From JACCXJ01 sp050740695 (GTDB lineage Bacteria; Pseudomonadota; Gammaproteobacteria; JACCXJ01): a stretch of DNA of 13,491 nt. A program made the translations under genes and the position numbers. The stretch spans positions 1 through 13,491 of the forward strand of contig JBOIDR010000117.1 in assembly GCA_050740695.1 (NCBI GenBank). Reading direction: 5' to 3'. Position 1 is the stretch's first letter; every line of letters begins with the position of its first letter. This document shows, one piece after another, positions 8,170 to 13,491 of the stretch. The notes beneath the pieces are model-generated. The model saw nothing but the letters and a program-made list of their open reading frames with translations. It did no database searches and was not told the origin of the DNA.

Positions 8170-9567
8170 ATGAGCTTCCTCCCCATCTTCCTTCAACTGC
8201 AGGACCGGCGCTGCCTCGTGGTGGGCGGCGGCGCGGTGGCGGCCCGCAAGGTGGGGCGTCTCCTGCGCGCCGGTGCACGCGTCACGGTCGTGGCCCCCGA
8301 CCTGTGCCGTGAGCTCTGCAAACGACGCGACCTCGGGGAAATCCTGCACGAGGCACGGACCTTCGCGCGACAGGACCTGGACTGTGCCTGGCTGGTGATC
8401 GCGGCGACCGATGACGCGGCACAGAACGGCCAGGTGTCGGCGCTGGCCCAGGAACGCCGTATCCCCGTTAACGTCGTGGACGACCCCGAGCGCTGCACCT
8501 TCATCATGCCCTCGATCGTGGACCGGACGCCCGTGCAGATCGCCATCTCGACCGGGGGTGCCTCGCCTGTGCTCGCGCGCCTCCTGCGCGCCCGTCTCGA
8601 GACCCTGGTGCCGGCCGCCTACGGGCGGCTGGCGGCACTCATGGCGACGTTTCGCGAGCGCGTCAAACAACGTTTCCACGATGTCGGGGCGCGCCGGCGA
8701 TTCTGGGAGGCGGTCCTGCACGGGCCGGTGGCCGAGATGCTATTCGCCGGAAGGGATGAGGCCGCCCTCGCCACCCTCGCGCAGGCGCTGGACGAGGGCT
8801 CGGAAGCGCCGCTCTCGGTCGGTGAGGTATACCTCGTGGGTGCCGGCCCCGGTGATCCCGACCTCTTGACCTTCCGGGCGCTCAGGCTCATGCAACAGGC
8901 CGACATCGTGCTCTACGATCGCCTGGTCGCCCCCGCCATCCTGGATCTGGTGCGCAAGGACGCGGAGCGCGTACATGTCGGCAAGGCGCGGGACGAGCAC
9001 CGGCTGGCCCAGAAGGCCATCAATGACCTGCTCGTGGATCTGGCGCTGGAGGGCAAGCGCGTCTTGCGGCTCAAGGGCGGCGACCCCTTCATCTTCGGGC
9101 GTGGCGGGGAGGAGATCGATACCCTGTCGGCGCACGGGATCCCGTTCCAGATCGTGCCCGGCATCACCGCCGCCTCGGGCTGCGCGGCCTATGCCGGGAT
9201 CCCCCTGACCCACCGCGATTTCGCGCACTCCTGCGTATTCGTGACCGGGCATCTGCAGGACGGCTCCATGGACCTCAACTGGAACGTCCTGATCCAGCCG
9301 CGTCAGACCGTCGCGGTGTACATGGGGCTTTCGGGGCTGCCGATATTGTGCCGCGAGCTCATCGCCCACGGGATGGCGCCCATGACCCCGGTGGCCCTGA
9401 TCGAGCAGGGCACGACCGCCCGCCAGCGCGTCTTTACCGCGACCCTGGAGGGACTACCCCGGATCGTTGCCGAGCAAGATGTCCATGCGCCGACCTTGGT
9501 GATCGTAGGCGAGGTCGTTCGGTTGCGCGACAAGCTCGCCTGGTTCGCGCCTGGGGGCCCCCGGTAG
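8170..9567 (+). CDS. cysG: siroheme synthase CysG (uroporphyrinogen-III C-methyltransferase / precorrin-2 dehydrogenase / ferrochelatase)
   Basis: This 465-residue trifunctional enzyme converts uroporphyrinogen III to siroheme, the cofactor of sulfite and nitrite reductases. The N-terminal dehydrogenase/chelatase half (1-210) has the NAD-binding GGGAVAARK (19-27), the catalytic Asp in NVVDDP (D104) and FIMPSIVDRTP. The C-terminal SUMT half (about 218-460) has VYLVGAGPGDPDLLT, LYDRLV (D250), RLKGGDPFIFGRGGEE, GITAASGCAAYAGIPLTHRD and YMGL (M385). The register with E. coli CysG (457 residues) is exact in the first half. The residue equivalent to Ser128, reported as a phosphoserine in Salmonella, is Thr here. 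I chose ATG 8170 because MSFLPIFLQL aligns with the E. coli N-terminus; an in-frame TTG at 8149 would add seven residues. No strong ribosome binding site is visible. It converges on ggt. Confidence 0.96.
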   Translation: MSFLPIFLQLQDRRCLVVGGGAVAARKVGRLLRAGARVTVVAPDLCRELCKRRDLGEILHEARTFARQDLDCAWLVIAATDDAAQNGQVSALAQERRIPVNVVDDPERCTFIMPSIVDRTPVQIAISTGGASPVLARLLRARLETLVPAAYGRLAALMATFRERVKQRFHDVGARRRFWEAVLHGPVAEMLFAGRDEAALATLAQALDEGSEAPLSVGEVYLVGAGPGDPDLLTFRALRLMQQADIVLYDRLVAPAILDLVRKDAERVHVGKARDEHRLAQKAINDLLVDLALEGKRVLRLKGGDPFIFGRGGEEIDTLSAHGIPFQIVPGITAASGCAAYAGIPLTHRDFAHSCVFVTGHLQDGSMDLNWNVLIQPRQTVAVYMGLSGLPILCRELIAHGMAPMTPVALIEQGTTARQRVFTATLEGLPRIVAEQDVHAPTLVIVGEVVRLRDKLAWFAPGGPR

Positions 9568-11239
9568 TCTCTACCCGTGCCCGGCCTTCGCCGCGCGGAT
9601 CGCTCGCGGCTCGCACCACACCGAGACCGCGGTCCCACAGGACCGCCTGCATATTGCCGTAGGGCTCGCGCAGCTCGAAGAGCCTGTGCCCGCGCTTCTG
9701 CAGTCCGGCGCGCTCCCGTTCGTCCAGGGCCCCCGGCTCGTACTCCACCCGGTCCGGGAGATACTGGTGGTGGAAGCGAGGGCGCGATACCCAGATATAG
9801 GGGCCGTTGCCCCGGGCGAATTCGAGCACGCCGAGCAGCACCATGCTGATGATCCGACCGCCACCCGGCGTCCCGAGGATCGCCACGCGGTCCTCGGTCT
9901 CGATGAAGGTCGGCGTCATGCTGGAGAGCGGGCGTTTGCTGGGCGCGATGGCGTTGGCGCTCCCCCCCACCAGGCCGTAGACATTGGGTAACCCCGGGCT
10001 CATGCTGAAGTCGTCCATCTCGTCGTTCAGCAACACCCCGGTACCGGGCACCATAAACCCAGAGCCGAAGAGGTAGTTGATGCTCTGCGTCGCCGCCACG
10101 TGGTTGCCTTCGGCGTCGATCACGGAGAAATGCGAGGTGTTGCCCGCTTCGCGGCCGGCGGGTGCGGGAGCGCTCGGGGTAGCGTGCCACAACGAGATGG
10201 TACGCCGCTCCGCCGCGGCGTAGCGCTTGTTCAGGAGCCGCTCGAGCGGCATGTACTCGAAGTCGGGATCGCCCAGATAGCGCGCGCGGTCGCGGTAGGC
10301 GCGGCGCAACGCCTCGACGATCAGATGCGTGCGCGCCGCCGGGTCCCGGGCGTGGAGATCGAATCCTTCCAGGATGTTGAGAGCCTCGATGAGCACGACA
10401 CCCCCCGACGAGGGGGGTGGCACCGACACCACCCGGACCCCGCGATACACCCCGACGATGGGCGCCCGTTCGACGACCCGATAATGCTCGAGATCCTGTA
10501 GAGTCCAGAGTCCCCCTGCGGCGATCACGCCCCCCGCCAGCCGTCTCGCCACCGCGCCCCGGTAGAACCCCTCGGCACCGCGTTCCGCCAGGGCCTCGAG
10601 GGTCCACGCCAGATCCGGCTGGACGATGCGGTGGCCGAGCGGCGGGACCTCCCCGTCGCGCAGGAACACCTCGGCCGCCGCCGGCGAGGCGCGCAGGGCC
10701 TGTACGCGCGAGGCCGCCGCTTCGCGATAGCGCGGGCTCACGCGGAAGCCGTCTCGCGCGAGACCGATCGCCGGGGCGAGGGTACGCGACAGGGGCAGCC
10801 GCCCATAGTTCTTCGCGAGATGCGCGATGCCGGCCGCGACCCCCGGGATGGCCGCGGCGCGCGGCCCGTCGATCGATGAACGCGGGATGGGTCGGCCGGC
10901 GCCATCAAGGTACATCCCCGGCCCGGCCGCGGCCGGTGCGACCTCCCGCCCATCCACGACCACCTGCCGACCATCGCTCGCCCGGTGCAAGAGCCAGAAC
11001 CCGCCACCGCCGATCCCGGATGAATACGGCTCCACGACCCCGAGCGCAGCGCTCACGACGATGGCCGCGTCGAAGGCATTACCGCCCTCCCGCAACACCT
11101 GCATACCCGCTTCCGTGGCGAGCGGATCGGCACTCGCGATGGCCGCCTGGCCGGGCGCCTCCACCGCGCCGGCCGAGACCGGGCCGAATGCCAAGAGGAG
11201 GATGAGCCCGATGCATCGCATGCCGGCGAGCCTCTGCAT
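9434..11239 (-). CDS. ggt: gamma-glutamyltransferase / glutathione hydrolase
   Basis: This periplasmic Ntn-hydrolase cleaves glutathione and transfers gamma-glutamyl groups. From ATG 11239 the 601-residue precursor has a signal peptide (about 1-25, LILLLAFGPVSAGA), then SADPLATEAGMQVLREGGNAFDAA, SSGIGGGGFWL and VVDGREVAP with the substrate-binding Arg98. Autoprocessing should occur before Thr368 in GNTSHFSV, giving large and small subunits. PSKRPLSSMTPT (433-444) and the GTPGGGR loop are present. ATG 11221, with GAGG 9 nt upstream, is an alternative start. The C-terminus is odd. Homologs end soon after SDPRGEG, but this frame continues about 45 Arg-rich residues and overlaps cysG antisense by 134 nt. 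A single-base deletion near 9580 would end it at 9571-9573 instead. It lies downstream of yceH on the same strand. Confidence 0.93.
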   Translation of the reverse strand: MQRLAGMRCIGLILLLAFGPVSAGAVEAPGQAAIASADPLATEAGMQVLREGGNAFDAAIVVSAALGVVEPYSSGIGGGGFWLLHRASDGRQVVVDGREVAPAAAGPGMYLDGAGRPIPRSSIDGPRAAAIPGVAAGIAHLAKNYGRLPLSRTLAPAIGLARDGFRVSPRYREAAASRVQALRASPAAAEVFLRDGEVPPLGHRIVQPDLAWTLEALAERGAEGFYRGAVARRLAGGVIAAGGLWTLQDLEHYRVVERAPIVGVYRGVRVVSVPPPSSGGVVLIEALNILEGFDLHARDPAARTHLIVEALRRAYRDRARYLGDPDFEYMPLERLLNKRYAAAERRTISLWHATPSAPAPAGREAGNTSHFSVIDAEGNHVAATQSINYLFGSGFMVPGTGVLLNDEMDDFSMSPGLPNVYGLVGGSANAIAPSKRPLSSMTPTFIETEDRVAILGTPGGGRIISMVLLGVLEFARGNGPYIWVSRPRFHHQYLPDRVEYEPGALDERERAGLQKRGHRLFELREPYGNMQAVLWDRGLGVVRAASDPRGEGRARVETTGGPQARTRRACRATERPRLRSPRSAHGHLARQRSGVVPPGSR

Positions 11240-11326
11240 CGAGGGGAGACGCGAAAAGTCGGAGTGCGCCATATGGCTTCGGGCCGACACCCTCAAGGCA
11301 GGAGACGCCATGATGCCACAGGCAAC

Positions 11327-11343
11327 GGCGCGCTCGGCGCGCC
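11327..11343 (-). other. GC-rich hairpin between yceH and ggt
   Basis: GGCGCGC (11327-11333) and GCGCGCC (11337-11343) form a perfect 7-bp stem with a 3-nt loop, about 18 bp after the yceH stop. There is no T-run after it on the minus strand, so it is at best a weak terminator or an mRNA processing or stability element between yceH and ggt. Confidence 0.35.
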
Positions 11344-11361
11344 GACGTGTCTCCCGCAAGC

Positions 11362-12030
11362 TCACGCGTCCGGTGCGAGGCTGCGCCTCAATTCCTCGAC
11401 CGCTCGTTCCAGCGCGGCGACGCGCTCTTCCAAATGGGCGATCCGCTCTCCATCCGAATCGAGGCCGCCACGAGCCCCCTCCGGCGACGGCGAAGGCGAA
11501 GGCAAAGGGGAGGTTATCGGTCCGCCGAACAGATGTGCAAATCGGGACTCCCGTCTCCCGGGCTCGCGGGGCAGTTGAACGACGACGGGGCCGCCTTCCC
11601 GCTCCATCAGGCTTTTCAGCGCCGATTCGACTTCGAGCACGTCGGCGAGGGCACACAAGCGGCCCGCACGACTCCGCAGCTCGCCGGGTGTCTGCGGCCC
11701 GCGCAGCATCAGCTCACAGAGGATCCCGAGCTCCCGCGGCGAAAAGCGCAGCGACCCGAAGGTCGTATTACAAAAATAGTGCTGATACTTCGCGACACGG
11801 CTGCCATATCCCGATTTCTCGCCCACGAGATGCCTCTTGGCGAGCGCGTCCAGGGTCCGCTGCACGCCGGCCTCGTCTAGTTGCATGACGGGATCGCGAT
11901 TGCTCTTCTGATTACACGCGTTGGTCAGTGCGTTCAGCGACAAGGGGTATTGGTCGGGCGTGGTGATGGCCTTTTCGATCAGGCAGGCGACGACCCGTGT
12001 TTCCTCGGCGGTGAGCTTTATATCCGTCAT
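11362..12030 (-). CDS. yceH: YceH family protein (DUF480)
   Basis: This 222-residue protein of the YceH/DUF480 family has an N-terminal block LTAEETRVVACLIEKAITTPDQYPLSLNALTNACNQKSNRDPV, a second winged-helix-like region (about 60-150, including GILCELMLRGPQTPGELRSR), a Ser/Pro-rich linker (about 170-182) and a C-terminal coiled coil (about 190-218) rich in Leu, Glu and Arg. Two tandem winged helices suggest DNA binding, but the function is not established. GAGGA lies 5 nt before the ATG at 12030, a good ribosome binding site. Length is close to that of E. coli YceH (about 215). It lies upstream of ggt with a 122-nt gap and follows ppsR with a 222-nt gap containing two inverted repeats. Confidence 0.93.
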   Translation of the reverse strand: MTDIKLTAEETRVVACLIEKAITTPDQYPLSLNALTNACNQKSNRDPVMQLDEAGVQRTLDALAKRHLVGEKSGYGSRVAKYQHYFCNTTFGSLRFSPRELGILCELMLRGPQTPGELRSRAGRLCALADVLEVESALKSLMEREGGPVVVQLPREPGRRESRFAHLFGGPITSPLPSPSPSPEGARGGLDSDGERIAHLEERVAALERAVEELRRSLAPDA

Positions 12031-12063
12031 CTCGTTCCTCGTCGCGTGTCTGCTTCCGAGCCG

Positions 12064-12099
12064 GTGATGCGGGCCATCACGTCATTGTATGTAACATAC
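12064..12099. promoter_or_regulatory. paired inverted repeats upstream of yceH (possible operator)
   Basis: GTGATG (12064-12069) and CATCAC (12075-12080) form one dyad, and GTATGT-A-ACATAC (12087-12099) forms a second, perfect one. On the minus strand TACAAT at 12091-12086 overlaps the second dyad and could be the yceH -10 box, though no good -35 is visible. The decamer GGGCCATCAC at 12071-12080 recurs at 12134-12143. The arrangement fits an operator over a promoter; autoregulation by the winged-helix protein YceH is only a guess. Confidence 0.4.
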
Positions 12100-12252
12100 C
12101 CAGTGCAGCCCGCCGATGAGGAGCGCGCCATTAGGGCCATCACACATTCGCGGGGTCCGATCGTGGAACTACAGATGGAACCGTGGGGCGACCGGCCTCC
12201 CAACTTCAGCTTCGCGCCGACGAGCGGCCGACGGCAGAAACCGTCTCACCGT

Positions 12253-13071
12253 TCAGTACATGTGCCGGCTGAGACCCAGCTCCTGCAGGATGCGCGAGGC
12301 GATCTCCTCGATGGAGACCGCGGTGACGTTGAGCCAGCGCAGCCGCTCGCTTCGGTACAGGGCCTCGGCATCATAGGTTTCCTTCTGGCACTGGCGCAAC
12401 GAGGCGTAGACGCTCCTGGGGCGGCGCTCGCTGCGGATGCGGTGCAGGCGCTCGGCATCGATGCCGAGGCCATAGAGGCGCTCCCGCACCGGGTCCAGGG
12501 CCCGCGGCAGGCGGTTCGCGCACAGCTCGTCTTCGGTCAAGGGGTAATTGGCGGCACGCACGCCGAACTGCATGGCGAGGTAGATACAGGTGGGCGTTTT
12601 GCCGGTGCGCGACACACCGAGCAGGACCACATCCGCCTGACGGTAGCGCGCGACGTTTGCGCCGTCGTCGTGGCTGAGCGCGAAGTTGAGGGCGGCGATG
12701 CGCACATCGTATAAGGCCTTGTTTACGAGCCCGTGGGATCGGCCCTTGGCATGGTCCGCGCGCGTGCCGAGCTCGGCCTCCAGCGAGCCCAGGAACCCCC
12801 CGAAGATGTCGAGCACCAGGGCGTTCGCCGACATCAATAGATCCACCAGGCCGGGATCGGTCAGGCTGGCATAGACGATAGGCCGCACGCCGTCCTCCCG
12901 TGCGGCACGATCGACCAAGGCGAGGGCGGCCTCGGCGTTCTCCACGCTATCGATGAACGGCAGCGTGACCTGCTTGTAATCGAAACCGCTGAACTGCGTG
13001 AGCAGGCTGTGACCCAGGGTCTCGGCGGTGATGCCCGTGCCGTCGGAGACGAAAAACACGGTGCGGCGCAT
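12253..13071 (-). CDS. ppsR: PEP synthase regulatory kinase/phosphorylase PpsR
   Basis: This 272-residue bifunctional serine/threonine kinase and pyrophosphorylase (DUF299 family) turns phosphoenolpyruvate synthase off by ADP-dependent phosphorylation of a threonine, and on by phosphate-dependent removal. Family signatures are the N-terminal VFFVSDGTGITAETLGHSLL, the GRSHGLVNKALYDVRIAALNFALSHDDG region (about 110-137), the P-loop GVSRTGKTP (152-160), then SIYLA-like CIYLAMQFG and NYPLTEDEL. The length matches the family (about 270). In enterics ppsR is divergent from ppsA; here the divergent position holds a putative small RNA and an intron end instead, and no ppsA is in the window. No Shine-Dalgarno sequence is evident before the ATG at 13071. 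The leader would be about 60 nt from the predicted promoter. Confidence 0.95.
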   Translation of the reverse strand: MRRTVFFVSDGTGITAETLGHSLLTQFSGFDYKQVTLPFIDSVENAEAALALVDRAAREDGVRPIVYASLTDPGLVDLLMSANALVLDIFGGFLGSLEAELGTRADHAKGRSHGLVNKALYDVRIAALNFALSHDDGANVARYRQADVVLLGVSRTGKTPTCIYLAMQFGVRAANYPLTEDELCANRLPRALDPVRERLYGLGIDAERLHRIRSERRPRSVYASLRQCQKETYDAEALYRSERLRWLNVTAVSIEEIASRILQELGLSRHMY

Positions 13072-13137
13072 GCCAGAGATGATACTCGACCGCCGGACAT
13101 CCGGCCCGATGAACGAACGAAGGCGTGGCGCTCGGCG

Positions 13138-13166
13138 ATTACAACCAGCGGCTCATTGCAAGGCAA
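13138..13166 (-). promoter_or_regulatory. predicted ppsR promoter
   Basis: On the minus strand TTGCCT (13166-13161) and TGTAAT (13143-13138) are separated by 17 bp. Matches to consensus are 4 of 6 and 5 of 6. Transcription would start near 13131, about 60 nt before the ppsR ATG. Its -35 box shares base 13161 with the -35 box of the divergent plus-strand promoter. Confidence 0.45.
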
Positions 13167-13184
13167 CGGAACCTAGCCTATAGT
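13156..13184 (+). promoter_or_regulatory. predicted promoter of the putative small RNA
   Basis: TTGCAA (13156-13161) and TATAGT (13179-13184) are separated by 17 bp, matching consensus at 4 of 6 and 5 of 6. The region is framed by the inverted repeat CATTGCAA (13154-13161) and TTGCAATG (13188-13195). The two TTGCAA cores lie 32 bp apart, about three helical turns, which would suit a regulator binding both sites on one face. Confidence 0.5.
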
Positions 13185-13190
13185 TTGTTG

Positions 13191-13320
13191 CAATGCAGCA
13201 CAGTTTACCCTAGAGACCGCCGCCGTGGCAATACGACGATTGACCTCCTCCGCGGGTGATGTACCTCCCACCCGTACCGCTGCGGAGCTTTGGTGGGGCA
13301 AGGACGCCCCTACTTTTTTT
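13191..13320 (+). ncRNA. putative small RNA with anti-Shine-Dalgarno motifs
   Basis: A plus-strand promoter is followed, about 130 nt after its predicted start, by a strong Rho-independent terminator, and no plausible coding region lies between. The predicted RNA has ACCTCCTCC at 13243-13251. It also has a hairpin CGGGTG (13253-13258)/CACCCG (13269-13274) whose 10-nt loop displays ACCTCC (13263-13268), the complement of GGAGGU. Small RNAs carrying C-rich loops that pair with ribosome binding sites are known in several bacteria; whether this one does so is inference. The 5' end is estimated from the -10 box. No Rfam family is recognised by eye. Confidence 0.45.
13293..13320 (+). terminator. 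Rho-independent terminator
   Basis: The stem GGGGC (13295-13299)/GCCCC (13306-13310) has a 6-nt loop, is extended by GT/AC pairs across a bulged T, and is followed by seven consecutive T (13314-13320). The T-run makes it directional on the plus strand. A similar palindrome could also be part of a dispersed repeat, which cannot be judged from one copy. Confidence 0.75.
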
Positions 13321-13368
13321 GCAGAATCCAGCGCGCATCCAGCCGGCGTCATCCTCGTCCCCTGCAGG

Positions 13369-13491
13369 ATAGGGGTAGGGAAGGGCCACTCAGCCCTCCC
13401 CTCCCTCCGAACCGTGTGGGCGGTTCTCCCGCGCACGGCTCTCCAGTCGGTGGTTTCCTCATCGGGATTGGCGCGCCAGGACAAAGGCGTC
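13369..13491 (-). mobile_element. 3' end of a group II intron (domains V and VI), cut by the window edge
   Basis: On the minus strand 13442-13410 folds as a domain V: GAGCCGTG pairs with CACGGTTC, then an asymmetric bulge and an upper GCGG/CCGC stem with a GAGA-type loop. The phylogenetic signature GAGCCG...CGGTTC is clear, but the position under the upper stem is a C/C mismatch. Domain VI follows. Minus-strand arms 13406-13394 pair with 13387-13373 in a G-rich hairpin, leaving an unpaired A at 13376, the expected branch point, seven bases before the 3' boundary near 13369. The reverse transcriptase and 5' half would lie beyond 13491 and are not seen. Mobility cannot be judged from here. Confidence 0.75.

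Noticed and set aside
13173..13484. Minus-strand ORF of 103 residues at the right edge
   Set aside because: It crosses the intron domains V and VI and the putative small RNA. RNA structure explains the sequence better than protein coding does.

Overview
The window looks like chromosomal DNA from a high-GC gammaproteobacterium. The gene set supports this: an asmA-mutY-yggX run like that of pseudomonads and relatives, a fused three-activity CysG, YceH (DUF480), the PEP-synthase regulator PpsR and a periplasmic gamma-glutamyltransferase. The core genes are GC-rich (about 70% by hand count at 3541-3600). Two accessory patches are visibly poorer in GC or decayed. I cannot name genus or species from the sequence.

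Layout. 1-1637 is an accessory, partly decayed stretch. It holds stem-loops at the left edge, a lower-GC flavin reductase-like gene on the minus strand, a gene-free stretch, and a frameshifted fragment of a CheA-type histidine kinase. 1638-2624 (minus) encodes a polytopic membrane protein of the lysylphosphatidylglycerol-synthase membrane-domain family. Divergent from it, 2754-6607 is the compact plus-strand run asmA, mutY, yggX. A well-formed sigma70-type promoter then drives a complete tRNA-Phe(GAA) gene at 6662-6737. 6738-8130 is a second accessory patch, with a secreted DUF1566 protein and the C-terminal stub of a DNA adenine methylase bracketed by 10-bp direct repeats. 8170-9567 is cysG on the plus strand. 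It converges on a minus-strand series: ppsR (13071-12253), yceH (12030-11362) and ggt (11239-9434).

The right end is the most interesting part. Upstream of ppsR, two promoters point in opposite directions and their -35 boxes overlap by one base. The plus-strand promoter is followed about 130 nt later by a strong Rho-independent terminator with no good ORF between them. The predicted small RNA contains two copies of an ACCTCC motif, the complement of a Shine-Dalgarno sequence, one in a hairpin loop. Just beyond it lies the 3' end (domains V and VI) of a group II intron on the minus strand; the rest of the intron lies outside the window.

How the genes relate. MutY (an Fe-S DNA glycosylase) and YggX (iron trafficking and protection of Fe-S clusters) form a natural pair for oxidative-damage defence. 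CysG makes siroheme for sulfite and nitrite reduction, and Ggt recycles extracytoplasmic glutathione and cysteine, so both touch sulfur metabolism; this link is only inference. PpsR controls PEP synthase, which is not in the window. I did not find a complete novel multi-gene system. The best candidates for something undescribed are the putative anti-Shine-Dalgarno small RNA and its overlapping divergent promoters.
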